Shown here: in pieces, positions 45,889 through 54,426 of the stretch | Position numbering within the stretch: position 1 is the stretch's first letter | How the letters are laid out: each line of letters begins with the position of its first letter | From: Chromatiaceae bacterium | Lineage (GTDB): Bacteria > Pseudomonadota > Gammaproteobacteria > Chromatiales > Chromatiaceae | DNA: 64,000 bases | Reading direction: 5' to 3' | Assembly (NCBI GenBank): GCA_024235395.1 | Contig: JACKMK010000003.1 | Coordinates: 930,001 to 994,000 of the forward strand | Notes under the pieces: model-generated | The model's database searches: none | What the model saw: the letters and a program-made list of their open reading frames with translations, nothing else | What the model was told of the DNA's origin: nothing | Translations under genes and position numbers: made by a program

Positions 45889-46536
45889 TCAGAGAGCCTT
45901 CTTGCAGAAATACCAGTCGGTGCACTCGTAGCCTTCGTCCATCCGCGCCGCGGCCGCCTGCATGTCCTGGGGCGGCGGGACTATCACTTTGTCCCCCGGT
46001 TGCCAGCCTTCCGGTGTCGCCACCTTGTGCTGGTCCGACGCCTGCAGGGCCTTGATCAGGCGCAGGAACTCCGGGATCGAGCGGCCGTTGGTCATTGGGT
46101 AGTAGACCATCGCGCGCAATACACCCTCGGGGTCGATGATGAAGGTCGCGCGCACCGCTGAGGTGTCCGCGGCACCCGGATGGATCATGCCGTAGGCTCG
46201 GGCGACGTTCATCGACAGGTCCTCGATGATCGGGAACTGGATGTCGACGTCGAAGCGTTCCTTGATATTGCGCACCCACGCGACGTGGCTGTAATAACTG
46301 TCGATCGACAGGCCGAGCAGCTCGGTGTTGACCGCTTTGAATGCATCGAAGTGTTTGGCGAACGCGGTGAACTCGGTGGTGCAGACCGGGGTGAAGTCGG
46401 CCGGGTGCGAGAACAGCACCAGCCACTTGCCGCGGTAGTCCTCGAGTTTCTTGACGCCATGGGTCGTGCGCGCCTCGAATGCGGGGGCGGGCTCATTGAT
46501 GCGTGGCATCCGGTAGTTGTCTGTGATGGTGTCCAT
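45889..46536 (-). CDS. Peroxiredoxin of the Prx6/AhpC-TSA family
   Basis: 215 residues from the ATG at 46536, which has GAGG nine bases upstream. The peroxidatic site is LFSHPADFTPVCTTEF (Cys about 48). The long C-terminal domain with YPMTNGRSIPEFLRLI and WQPGDKVIVPPPQ is typical of Prx6-type enzymes. Additional Cys residues near the end (GYECTDWYFCKKAL) could serve as resolving cysteines, as in archaeal/Prx6 2-Cys variants. It reduces peroxides in the cytoplasm. A perfect palindrome 68 bp upstream may be its operator. Confidence 0.93.
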   Translation of the reverse strand: MDTITDNYRMPRINEPAPAFEARTTHGVKKLEDYRGKWLVLFSHPADFTPVCTTEFTAFAKHFDAFKAVNTELLGLSIDSYYSHVAWVRNIKERFDVDIQFPIIEDLSMNVARAYGMIHPGAADTSAVRATFIIDPEGVLRAMVYYPMTNGRSIPEFLRLIKALQASDQHKVATPEGWQPGDKVIVPPPQDMQAAAARMDEGYECTDWYFCKKAL

Positions 46537-46603
46537 CTTCGTGTACCTCAAGTGTTTCTCTGGGTGCCGGCATGTCCGGCCTGTGCAGCTACATTAGAAT
46601 TTC

Positions 46604-46628
46604 CTAATCAATTGATCCAATTGATTAG
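46604..46628. promoter_or_regulatory. Perfect palindrome upstream of the peroxiredoxin gene, operator candidate
   Basis: CTAATCAATTG, ATC, CAATTGATTAG: an exact 11-bp inverted repeat in AT-rich DNA, next to a smaller ATTAG...CTAAT repeat at about 46593-46608. Size and symmetry fit a dimeric repressor or activator site (MarR-, LysR- or Rrf2-type), not a terminator. The regulator is not identified. Confidence 0.55.
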
Positions 46629-46757
46629 AGAAAAGGCATCGATAGTGGAGGACTATTCGGCATCGGCCGAAAACTCCATGGATTCCCCGGTGGTGCCCGG
46701 TAAACCGCACTGGTACAGTCGGTTTCTCGAGATGCGCGCCGGCCGGGCGCGCCGAAC

Positions 46758-46837
46758 GCGATACAGCTGGGGGTGCCCGTCGGTCGGCGGGCTGAGAGAG
46801 ACCCTTGGAACCTGAACCAGTTAGTACTGGCGTAGGG
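46758..46837 (+). ncRNA. TPP riboswitch aptamer, copy 1
   Basis: Contains the THI-box signatures GGGGTGCCCG, GGGCTGAGAGAGACCC, CCTTGGAACCTGAACCAGTTAGTACTGGCGTAGGG in the expected order, i.e. the pyrimidine- and pyrophosphate-sensing helices. It has no gene directly after it; a second identical aptamer begins 115 bp downstream. Two perfect hairpins lie between the copies (46850-46868 and 46883-46904), possible parts of its expression platform. Confidence 0.94.
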
Positions 46838-46849
46838 TGAGTGAGGACC

Positions 46850-46904
46850 GAATGCCCGGTGGGCATTCGCAGCCGAACGAACGCCCTGCCATGGAGGGCA
46901 GGGC
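46850..46904 (+). promoter_or_regulatory. Two hairpins between the TPP aptamers
   Basis: GAATGCCC/GGGCATTC (8 bp, 3-base loop) and GCCCTGCC/GGCAGGGC (8 bp, 6-base loop). Neither is followed by a T-run, so termination here would not be of the simple intrinsic kind. Confidence 0.5.
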
Positions 46905-46951
46905 CGGGGCCGGAATCGGCCGCCGAACCGCGCCAGGATGGCGCGTCGAAT

Positions 46952-47031
46952 GCGATACAGCTGGGGGTGCCCGTCGGTCGGCGGGCTGAGAGAGACCCTT
47001 GGAACCTGAACCAGTTAGTACTGGCGTAGGG
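46952..47031 (+). ncRNA. TPP riboswitch aptamer, copy 2, controlling thiC
   Basis: Base-for-base identical to copy 1 over 80 bp, with further similarity upstream (GGCGCG[C/T]CGAA). It ends 55 bp before the thiC start, close enough to sequester the GGAG ribosome site at 47075-47078. High TPP should lower thiC expression. Confidence 0.95.
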
Positions 47032-47086
47032 AAGCTGAGACCCAATCCTCCGGGTGTCTCCGTTTCCGCGCCGATGGAGACGATCG

Positions 47087-48979
47087 ATGAGCGCGATTCC
47101 CGAAGACTTCATCAAGAAGACCAACGAGCTTTCGGACGAGGTGACACGACCCTTTCCCGGGGCCCGAAAGGTCTACGTCGAGGGGTCGCGTGCGGATATC
47201 CGCGTGCCGATGCGCGAGATCAGCCAATCCCCAACCCCGGCCAGTTTCGGTGCCGAGGAAAACCCGCCGATCACCGTCTACGACACCTCCGGACCCTTCA
47301 CCGATCCCGACACCCGGATCGATCTGTTGCGTGGTATGCCGGACCTGCGCAGCGCCTGGATCGACGAACGCGGCGATACCGAGCAACTCGACGGGCCGAC
47401 CTCGGACTATGGGCACCAGCGCCAGCATGACCCGGCGCTGGCCCACCTGCGCTTCGAGCACATCCGCGCGCCGCGTCGTGCCAAGGCCGGTCGCAACGTG
47501 ACCCAGATGCATTACGCACGCCAGGGCATCGTCACGCCGGAGATGGAGTTCGTCGCGATCCGCGAGAACCAGCGGCTCGACGAGATGCGCGCAGACCCGC
47601 GCTATGCCAGGTTGCTGCGCCAGCACCCGGGGCAGGGCTTCGGTGCCAGCCTGCCAGAGCAAATCACCGCCGAGTTCGTGCGCGACGAGATCGCACGCGG
47701 CCGCGCGATCATCCCGGCCAACATCAACCACCCTGAACTCGAGCCGATGATCATCGGCCGCAACTTCCGGGTGAAGATCAACACCAACATCGGCAACTCG
47801 GCGGTGACCTCGTCGATCGAGGAAGAGGTCGAGAAGATGGCCTGGTCGGCGCGCTGGGGCGGCGACACGCTGATGGACCTGTCGACCGGCAAGAACATCC
47901 ACGAGACGCGCGAGTGGATCCTGCGCAACGCGCCGATGCCGATCGGCACGGTACCGATCTACCAGGCGCTGGAGAAGGTCAACGGCAAGGCGGAGGATCT
48001 GACCTGGGAGATGTTCCGCGACACGCTTATCGAACAGGCCGAGCAGGGCGTCGACTACTTCACGATCCACGCCGGGGTGTTGTTGCGCTATGTGCCGCTG
48101 ACCGCCGACCGCGTCACCGGCATCGTCTCACGCGGCGGTTCGATCATGGCCAAGTGGTGTCTCGCGCATCACAAGGAAAACTTCCTGTACACGCACTTCG
48201 AAGAGATCTGCGAGATCATGAAGGCCTACGACGTGTCGTTCTCGCTCGGCGACGGCCTGCGCCCGGGTTCGATCGCCGACGCCAACGATGCGGCCCAGTT
48301 CGGCGAGCTCGAGGCACTCGGCGAGCTGACCCAGATCGCGTGGCGGCACGACGTGCAGGTCATGATCGAGGGCCCCGGCCACGTGCCGATGCAGATGATC
48401 AAGGAAAACATGGACAAGGAACTGGTCGACTGTTTCGAGGCGCCGTTCTACACCCTCGGCCCACTGACGACCGACATCGCGCCCGGCTACGACCACATCA
48501 CCTCGGGTATCGGCGCCGCCAACATCGGTTGGTATGGCACCGCAATGCTGTGCTACGTGACGCCCAAGGAACACCTCGGTCTGCCCAACAAGGCCGACGT
48601 GCGCGAGGGCATCATCACCTACAAGCTGGCCGCGCATGCGGCCGATCTGGCGAAGGGCCTGCCCGGTGCCCAGGTGCGAGACAATGCGCTGTCGAAGGCG
48701 CGTTTCGAGTTCCGCTGGGAGGACCAGTTCAACCTGGGTCTCGACCCGGACCGTGCACGCGAGTATCACGACGAGACGCTGCCGAAGGACTCGGCCAAGG
48801 TCGCGCACTTCTGCTCGATGTGCGGTCCGCACTTCTGCTCGATGAAGATCACCCAGGATGTGCGCGAGTACGCGGCGAGCCACAAGTTCAAGGACATCGA
48901 GGTCGCGGTTGAGGAAGGCATGAAGGAGAAGGCCGAGGAGTTCCGCCGCCAGGGTGCGGAGATCTACAAGCCGGTCTGA
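47087..48979 (+). CDS. thiC: ThiC, phosphomethylpyrimidine synthase
   Basis: 630 residues from the ATG at 47087 with GGAG upstream. It makes HMP-phosphate from aminoimidazole ribotide in a radical-SAM reaction, the pyrimidine branch of thiamine synthesis. Seen motifs: MHYARQGIVTPEMEF, the RAIIPANINHPELEPM block, and the C-terminal CSMCGPHFCSMK motif that binds the [4Fe-4S] cluster. An N-terminal region of ~130 residues matches the proteobacterial long form. It is regulated by the tandem TPP aptamers just upstream. No other thi gene follows. Confidence 0.97.
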   Translation: MSAIPEDFIKKTNELSDEVTRPFPGARKVYVEGSRADIRVPMREISQSPTPASFGAEENPPITVYDTSGPFTDPDTRIDLLRGMPDLRSAWIDERGDTEQLDGPTSDYGHQRQHDPALAHLRFEHIRAPRRAKAGRNVTQMHYARQGIVTPEMEFVAIRENQRLDEMRADPRYARLLRQHPGQGFGASLPEQITAEFVRDEIARGRAIIPANINHPELEPMIIGRNFRVKINTNIGNSAVTSSIEEEVEKMAWSARWGGDTLMDLSTGKNIHETREWILRNAPMPIGTVPIYQALEKVNGKAEDLTWEMFRDTLIEQAEQGVDYFTIHAGVLLRYVPLTADRVTGIVSRGGSIMAKWCLAHHKENFLYTHFEEICEIMKAYDVSFSLGDGLRPGSIADANDAAQFGELEALGELTQIAWRHDVQVMIEGPGHVPMQMIKENMDKELVDCFEAPFYTLGPLTTDIAPGYDHITSGIGAANIGWYGTAMLCYVTPKEHLGLPNKADVREGIITYKLAAHAADLAKGLPGAQVRDNALSKARFEFRWEDQFNLGLDPDRAREYHDETLPKDSAKVAHFCSMCGPHFCSMKITQDVREYAASHKFKDIEVAVEEGMKEKAEEFRRQGAEIYKPV

Positions 48980-48980
48980 C

Positions 48981-49001
48981 GCCTCCGGCCACGCCGGAGG
49001 C
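48981..49001 (+). terminator. Hairpin after thiC
   Basis: GCCTCCGGC and GCCGGAGGC form a perfect 9-bp stem with a 3-base loop directly after the thiC stop. No T-tract follows, so it is a probable but not classical terminator. Confidence 0.5.
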
Positions 49002-49170
49002 GGTGTCACAAAACCGTCAAACTGTCGGCATTTGTACTGACGTTAGGGGCACGGGGGCGCTAAGCCCCTGTGTCGCAAGCTGTTTCGGTCGGTTTTACCC
49101 GGGAAAACCCGAATCGCCAGGTCCTCCGGCGACGGCAATAATTGCCCAATATCGCAGAGGGGGACGGCAA

Positions 49171-49458
49171 ATGAACGATAACAACAGCGATGCCGGTGTG
49201 ATTGTTGCGTTGCTCAACCGGTTACGGACCCAGCGCCTGCCGCGGGCCCTGGACATCAAGGCCAGGGTCGATCGCGGAGAATGTCTGGAGGAGTTCGACA
49301 TCTCTTTCCTGAACGACTCGCTGAGCGATGCGATTGCCCAACAAGCACGTTGCGACAAGCATCCCGAGCTGGGCGAAATCGTCGCGAAGATGATCCACCT
49401 GCAGCATGAGATCACTGCCACCGCGCTGCTGAACGAGGAGCGGGTGGCGCGCGTCTGA
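49171..49458 (+). CDS. Small soluble protein of unknown function
   Basis: 95 residues from the ATG at 49171, preceded by a strong AGAGGGGG site; the upstream open frame is not needed. It is helical and charged with no membrane segment: VIVALLNRLRTQRLPRALDIKAR in the first half, CLEEFDISFLNDSL in the middle and a final helix with HLQHEITATALLNEE. No family recognised. It stands alone between thiC and a convergent PilZ gene, separated from the latter by a long GC palindrome. Confidence 0.72.
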   Translation: MNDNNSDAGVIVALLNRLRTQRLPRALDIKARVDRGECLEEFDISFLNDSLSDAIAQQARCDKHPELGEIVAKMIHLQHEITATALLNEERVARV

Positions 49459-49463
49459 ACGTC

Positions 49464-49491
49464 GCGCGGACCCGCCGCGGCGGGTCCGCGC
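49464..49491. terminator. Long GC palindrome between convergent genes
   Basis: GCGCGGACCCGCCG and CGGCGGGTCCGCGC form an exact 14-bp palindrome with no spacer. It lies between two converging genes and probably ends transcription in both directions, though T-tracts are missing. Confidence 0.6.
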
Positions 49492-49506
49492 CGCGTCATC
49501 CTTCGT

Positions 49507-49821
49507 TTACCCGATCGAAGCGAATTCGGCCGGTTCGATCTCGACGATCGATGCCGCAATGTCGAAGCCGTCGTCGATCTCTTCGCAGCGCAACACCGAT
49601 ACCGCGGCGCTCAGCGGCGGCGTGATCGATTTTGCCGGCCGTACCGTGACCTGAAGGTGCATGCCCGCTTCGAGTGCGCGCGCGCTGAAAAACCGGATGC
49701 CACTGGCGCTGAGGTCACGCAACTCGACGGTCTCGTTGGTGTCGGATGCGATATCACGGATCCAGATGGGGCAGCGCATCGGCATGCGGATGAAGTCGCG
49801 CTTTTCCGAATAGTCGTTCAT
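49507..49821 (-). CDS. PilZ-domain protein (c-di-GMP receptor type)
   Basis: 104 residues from the ATG at 49821. The RxxxR arm (RDFIRMPMRC) and the [D/N]xSxxG motif (DLSASGIRFF) are both present, so c-di-GMP binding is likely. It is a stand-alone PilZ module of the usual length. The gene is divergent from the TerB-like gene. The output is unknown. Confidence 0.87.
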   Translation of the reverse strand: MNDYSEKRDFIRMPMRCPIWIRDIASDTNETVELRDLSASGIRFFSARALEAGMHLQVTVRPAKSITPPLSAAVSVLRCEEIDDGFDIAASIVEIEPAEFASIG

Positions 49822-49953
49822 GTCGGGTATCCTCACTATATCTTGGGTTCGTAGTGCTTCTTCGCCACCACTGGTAGCGGAGACTAGCCCAAGTAGCGCA
49901 GACCGTCGGGAAGCAAAGTATTCAGTCGCGATCGGCTCGGAGGACAATCACAG

Positions 49954-50397
49954 ATGCTGGATCGATTACGCGCCTATTTCGGTGCGCCTCCGGCCTCGCC
50001 GGCTGACGACGAGGCTGCGCTGCATCTCGCCGCCGCGGCGCTGCTGATCGAGGTCGCCAAGGCCGATCATTGCCTCGAACAGATCGAACTGGAGCGCATG
50101 CAGGCGGTGCTCGCGCGCGAGTGGGGACTGGGCCAGCGAGATCTCGATGATCTGCTCGCGGTAGCCCGGGACAATTCCGCGAACAGCGTGTCCTTGCATC
50201 AGGAGGTCGACCTGATCAACCGCCATTTCTCGCCGCAGCAGAAATGCGACCTGGTGCGCGGTCTGTGGCAGGTCGCCGGTGCCGATGGCCAGATTCACCA
50301 TCACGAAGAGGCGTTGGTCCGCCGGCTCGCCGATCTGCTGTACGTCTCGCACAGCGATTTCATCCGTGAGAAGCACCGCGCCCTGGGTGATGCCTGA
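49954..50397 (+). CDS. TerB-family protein (COG4103-like)
   Basis: 147 residues, all-helical. ALHLAAAALLIEVAKADHCLE and LVRGLWQVAGADGQIHHHEE are the two repeats with acidic residues typical of the TerB/DjlA N-terminal fold. Despite the tellurite name, these stand-alone proteins have no settled role. It lies between the PilZ gene (divergent) and lutC (convergent). Confidence 0.85.
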   Translation: MLDRLRAYFGAPPASPADDEAALHLAAAALLIEVAKADHCLEQIELERMQAVLAREWGLGQRDLDDLLAVARDNSANSVSLHQEVDLINRHFSPQQKCDLVRGLWQVAGADGQIHHHEEALVRRLADLLYVSHSDFIREKHRALGDA

Positions 50398-50426
50398 CAG
50401 GGTGCGCGGCGAGGCGAATCGGGTGG

Positions 50427-51068
50427 TCAGTCGAGGATCAGGGTGATCAGCTGCTTGGGTCCATGGATCCCGTAAGCGAGGGTCTGCTCTATGTCGGCGG
50501 TCTTCGAAGGCCCAGAGATCAGCAGCGCATTCGTCGGCATGCCTCGGGCCCATCGTTCTTGCTCGATCATCGCCGCGAAGTTCTCGAACAGCCGGTCCGC
50601 GTCCAGCAGGGCAAGGTGCAGCGGCGGCACCAACGACATCAGGCGCGGTTCTTCGGCGTCCGGCCACAGCACCAGGCTGCCGCTTTCCGCTAGGCCGCCG
50701 CGGCTGCCGGTGATCGCGAAATCGACGTCGCGAAACAGGGCCTGTTTCCATTCCTCGATGGGCCGGTCGTAGCGCCTGATCCGGAACGCATCGGTCGCGC
50801 CGGCCGCGAAGCGCTCGGCGACCGGCCCGTGGCCGAGCAGCACGCGCGAAAGGCCGCGCTCGGGCAGTTCGCGGTTGATCCAGTCGACCCAGGCGTCGCG
50901 CGCGACCCGGTGCACTTCGCCGCGGACTGCCTGCATGCGTTCTGTGAACGCCGCGATACGCTGTTCGCGGTCCCAGCCGAGTGGCTTGCTGTAGACCGGC
51001 GGCTGGGCGACGGCGTGAGGCCGGTTGGCCCGCAGCCGTTCGAGTATCCGGCGGCGCGCCTCACTCAT
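50427..51068 (-). CDS. lutC: LutC-family lactate utilisation protein
   Basis: 213 residues from the ATG at 51068, overlapping lutB by 8 bp. The LUD domain is recognised by VDFAITGSRGGLAESGSLVLW and SLVPPLHLALLDADRLFENF, ending with ISGPSKTADIEQTLAYGIHGPK. It is the third subunit of the LutABC iron-sulfur system that oxidises L-lactate to pyruvate in the cytoplasm at the membrane. No lactate permease is beside it. Confidence 0.92.
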   Translation of the reverse strand: MSEARRRILERLRANRPHAVAQPPVYSKPLGWDREQRIAAFTERMQAVRGEVHRVARDAWVDWINRELPERGLSRVLLGHGPVAERFAAGATDAFRIRRYDRPIEEWKQALFRDVDFAITGSRGGLAESGSLVLWPDAEEPRLMSLVPPLHLALLDADRLFENFAAMIEQERWARGMPTNALLISGPSKTADIEQTLAYGIHGPKQLITLILD

Positions 51069-52482
51069 CGCCAAAGCCCTCGGCCCGGGCCAGTTCGCGC
51101 AGGCTGCGTGCTGCCGGGCGGGGTGCGCTGCGATAGCGTGTCCAGCCGCCGAGCCTGCTCGGTACCAGGCCGCGCGCCCGAGTCGCCACGCGGGCGAAAA
51201 GACGGTACAGCCGCGGATGGGCATAGATCGCCCTCCAGGCCCTCCATGCCCACGCCTCGGCGGAGCGGCGCAGCGTACCGCTGCCCGAGAGTGACGCGCC
51301 GGCCACGCCTTCACCGACCGCCTCGGCGCGCAGCCGGTTGATCAGCTTTGGCAGCGGTATCTTTACCGGGCAGACCTCCGCACAGGCCCCGCACATGGTG
51401 CACGCCGAGGTCAGGGTGCCGACCTTGTCGAGCCCGATGCGCTGTGGCTCGAGAGCGATCCCTATCGGCCCCGGATAGACGGTGCCGTAGGCGTGTCCGC
51501 CGAGCTGCACGTACACCGGGCAATAGTTGATGCAGGTGCCGCAACGTATGCACCGCAGCGTATCGAGCAGCTCCTCGTCCACCCGGATGCGCGAGCGGCC
51601 GTTGTCCAGCAGCACCAGGTGCACCGCCTCGGGGCCGTCCAGCTCGCCGGGCTGGCGCGGCCGGCTGATCATGTTGAAGTAGGTGGTGATTGGCTGTCCG
51701 GTCGCCGACTTGGTCAGGATCTCGAGCAGCGGGGGGACGTCCGAGAGGCGTTCGACGACCTTCTCGACGCCGGTGATCGCAATGTGCACACGCGGTGCCG
51801 TCGTGCTCAGGCGGCCGTTGCCCTCGTTCTCGACCAGGCACAGGGTGCCGGTCTCGGCGACCGCGAAATTCACACCGGAAATACCGGCATCGGCGGCGGC
51901 GAACTTTTCGCGCAGGATCAGGCGCGCACTCTGGGTCAGCTCGTCGATGTCGTCGGTGTACGGGATCTCGGGGTAGAACCGATGAAACAGCTCGGCCACC
52001 TCGCGGCGGTTCTTGTGGATCGCCGGGGCGACGATGTGCGACGGGGGCTCCTGGGCCAGCTGGATGATGAACTCACCCAGGTCGGATTCGATCACCTCGA
52101 TGCCGTTGTCCTCGAGGTGGTGATTGAGCTCGGTCTCTTCGGAGACCATCGATTTGCCTTTGACGACCGAACGCGCGCCGGCCGCGGCGAGGATTCCGGC
52201 AATGATCGTGTTCGCCTGCTCCGGCCCCTCGGCCCAGTGCACCTGGATCCCGTTCTCAGTGAGCTTCGCCTCGAGGCGTTCGAGCAGTTCGGGTTGGCCG
52301 ACCAGCGCATTGGCGCGTACTTCGCGGGCCTGTTCGCGCAGGGCCTGCAACTGGATTTCGTCGGGGAACTGGCCCTCGCGTTTCGCCTGGATGCCGCTCA
52401 GCGCCGAACGGAAATTGCGCCGCAGCTGGTCGTTGTGCAGGGCCTCGTCGATGCGGCGCTGAAAGGCGCTGGTCTGGTTCAT
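51061..52482 (-). CDS. lutB: LutB-family iron-sulfur lactate oxidation subunit
   Basis: 473 residues from the ATG at 52482; ATGA overlap with lutA. The N-terminal LUD domain (about 65-290, with GITG-like GISGVNFAVAETGTL) is followed by two [4Fe-4S] ferredoxin motifs, CIRCGTCINYCPVYV and CTMCGACAEVCPVKIP. The C-terminal ~90 residues are Arg-rich. It transfers electrons in L-lactate oxidation with LutA and LutC. Confidence 0.95.
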   Translation of the reverse strand: MNQTSAFQRRIDEALHNDQLRRNFRSALSGIQAKREGQFPDEIQLQALREQAREVRANALVGQPELLERLEAKLTENGIQVHWAEGPEQANTIIAGILAAAGARSVVKGKSMVSEETELNHHLEDNGIEVIESDLGEFIIQLAQEPPSHIVAPAIHKNRREVAELFHRFYPEIPYTDDIDELTQSARLILREKFAAADAGISGVNFAVAETGTLCLVENEGNGRLSTTAPRVHIAITGVEKVVERLSDVPPLLEILTKSATGQPITTYFNMISRPRQPGELDGPEAVHLVLLDNGRSRIRVDEELLDTLRCIRCGTCINYCPVYVQLGGHAYGTVYPGPIGIALEPQRIGLDKVGTLTSACTMCGACAEVCPVKIPLPKLINRLRAEAVGEGVAGASLSGSGTLRRSAEAWAWRAWRAIYAHPRLYRLFARVATRARGLVPSRLGGWTRYRSAPRPAARSLRELARAEGFGDE

Positions 52483-53240
52483 GTGCGCTCCCACAGGAAC
52501 TCGGCGATATGCTGGGTCGCCGGTGGTTCTGCGCCCGGATCGCCGACTGGTGCGGTCGCGTGCTGGTGCGCGAAGGCGCCGCCGATGTTCATCAGACAGC
52601 CGCAATCCTGACTGATCACGCGTTGTGCGCCAGTGGCGCGCAGCGCATCGGTCTTGTCCCTGACCATGGCGCCGGAGACGTCGGCCTGCTTGACGGCGAA
52701 GGTGCCGCCGAAGCCGCAGCATTCGGCCTTGCGTGCCTGGGTCGTGACCTCGACGTTGTCCAGTTGGCCGACCAGTGACTCGATTCGGTCTGCGACGCCG
52801 AGTTCGCGGCGTGCGGAACAGGAGGTGTGGATCGCGACCTTGAGCGCTTCGCCGCGGTCGCGCAGTCGGATACCGAGGGTGTCGACGAGGAACTCGGTGA
52901 ACTCGAACGTGCGTTGCGCGATCGCGCACGCACGCGACTCGTCCGGTTGGCCGGCGAACAGTTCGGGCCAGTGCTCGCGGATCATGCCGCCACAGGACCC
53001 GGAGGGCACCACGATGGGGATCTCGCGCGGGAAACAGTCGAGCTGCGCGCGTGCCACCGCCAGTGCATCATTGCGATATCCCGAGTTGAATGCGGGTTGG
53101 CCGCAGCATGTCTGCCCCTGCGGCAACAACACCTCGATCCCCTCACGCCGTAACAGGCGCATCGCGGCCAGGCCGGTCTGCGGGTACAGCAGGTCGACCA
53201 GGCAGGTCGAAAAAAAATAGATCTGTCGGGGTGTCGGCAT
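52479..53240 (-). CDS. lutA: LutA-family iron-sulfur lactate oxidation subunit
   Basis: 253 residues from the ATG at 53240. Two CCG domains are visible: TCCGQPAFNSGY and ECCGFGGTFAVKQ, the cysteine-rich motifs that bind unusual iron-sulfur clusters in LutA/GlpC-like proteins. It is the first gene of lutABC. An upstream GC-rich open extension is not conserved. Confidence 0.95.
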   Translation of the reverse strand: MPTPRQIYFFSTCLVDLLYPQTGLAAMRLLRREGIEVLLPQGQTCCGQPAFNSGYRNDALAVARAQLDCFPREIPIVVPSGSCGGMIREHWPELFAGQPDESRACAIAQRTFEFTEFLVDTLGIRLRDRGEALKVAIHTSCSARRELGVADRIESLVGQLDNVEVTTQARKAECCGFGGTFAVKQADVSGAMVRDKTDALRATGAQRVISQDCGCLMNIGGAFAHQHATAPVGDPGAEPPATQHIAEFLWERT

Positions 53241-53731
53241 AGTGGTCGCATCGTGCCTCGGTGACGTCCTGCCGAGGATAGCCGATCGGCACGTCGACCG
53301 GGTCCAGAACGCCGCGCCTGGCAACGGTGCCGGCGGTATCGCCGGATGCCTCTTTTTCGTGCGTCGGCGTGACAACGGGGTGCGTGGCTGACAGCGCGCG
53401 TGCCTGGACGACATAAATCTGCGCCAACGCAGTGCAGAATATGGTTAAATAAGCAATAGCAGATTTGATCTGTGTCACACCGTCGCTCATCAGCGGCGCC
53501 AGAACGATGCAAATTGCTACAAAAACGGGGTGTTTGGCCGAACCTATTCAATAGGTGGGGTCTAACGCCCTGTCGCGGTGCGCGGAGTGCCCAAAAAATG
53601 CCTCCTATGCCCGATGCACAGGCGATCTGCCTCACCATGGGGCGCGAGTTGATCTACGCTTGTGAAGATATGCGCATGCAATTCAATGCGTTGGCTTGAT
53701 TTCTTATAGTTTGAGCTCCAAGGAGAGCGAA
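53241..53731. other. Divergent intergenic region upstream of lutA
   Basis: About 490 bp between lutA (minus) and a small plus-strand gene. An AT-richer patch around 53410-53550 is the most likely promoter area for lutA. A minus-strand frame beginning near 53490 with a hydrophobic start runs out of phase into lutA and is not accepted as a gene. Confidence 0.4.
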
Positions 53732-53914
53732 ATGTCGTTGGAAAATGAAGGGCTTCCCGTAAGCTGGGACGAGATCAAGGAGGCATCTCGCCGGCTTGAC
53801 TGGGCCGCCAATGAGGGCACTCAGCAGCGTCGCGTCGCGCGCGATTACCTGGCCCATACGGAGTGCGAGGATTCGCGGGTGCAGGAGCACGTTGCGATTC
53901 CCGGGTACAACTGA
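53732..53914 (+). CDS. Small protein of unknown function
   Basis: 60 residues from the ATG at 53732, with a good AAGGAGAG site 6 bp upstream that decides the start. It is acidic and soluble: LPVSWDEIKEASRRLDWAA then QQRRVARDYLAH. There is no recognised family. Strong ribosome site and isolated position support a real gene. Confidence 0.6.
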   Translation: MSLENEGLPVSWDEIKEASRRLDWAANEGTQQRRVARDYLAHTECEDSRVQEHVAIPGYN

Positions 53915-54187
53915 ACGACTCCCGGTTGCGGCGCTCGCGTCCCGGGTCGGGCCGCGCGCCGTGAACGATTCGGTGCCGAACTCAGGCCTGTCTGCCGCGC
54001 TCACCGACTTCGATCGAAGGGAGCGCTGGCAAAGGGCTGCAACCGTCCGGTGACGGCCTTCTCGATGTCCGCGCCGAATGGCGCCAGTGACAACCCGGTG
54101 TTGGTCCGGGTCCCTGCATCCGTCAATCCGCGCACCGAAGCGAGGGGCGAGCCGCCCGTCGCCCTGACGACCGTTGCGCGGCCGGAT

Positions 54188-54319
54188 TCAGCTTTTCGGA
54201 TCGCCGGAACGGGCCATGAAAAACACGATGAAGAACAGCGCCATCAGGATGATGAACGCGATGACGCCGAACGACAGTATGCCGACCCAATCGGAGAACA
54301 ATTCCGAAAAGAGTTCCAT
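54188..54319 (-). CDS. DUF3149-like single-helix membrane protein
   Basis: 43 residues: MELFSELFSDWVGILSFGVI, one membrane helix (AFIILMALFFIVFF), then MARSGDPKS. The Glu-Leu-Phe-x-x-Leu-Phe start, WVGILS and central helix resemble the DUF3149 family of tiny proteobacterial membrane proteins. A GGGAGG site lies 6 bp before the ATG. No function is known for the family. Confidence 0.78.
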   Translation of the reverse strand: MELFSELFSDWVGILSFGVIAFIILMALFFIVFFMARSGDPKS

Positions 54320-54426
54320 GGCGGCCTCCCTGGTTATTTTGCCGAATCAGTCCGCACATGCTAGGAGAAAACGCCCGCATGTGGGCTGATCGGCGTCAAA
54401 CGTGCGGGATTTTGCCGGATTGACGT

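Noticed and set aside
53143..53490. Minus-strand frame starting near 53490 with a hydrophobic N-terminus
   Set aside because: It overlaps the start of lutA out of phase and its downstream part is a shadow of lutA; no family or ribosome site seen.
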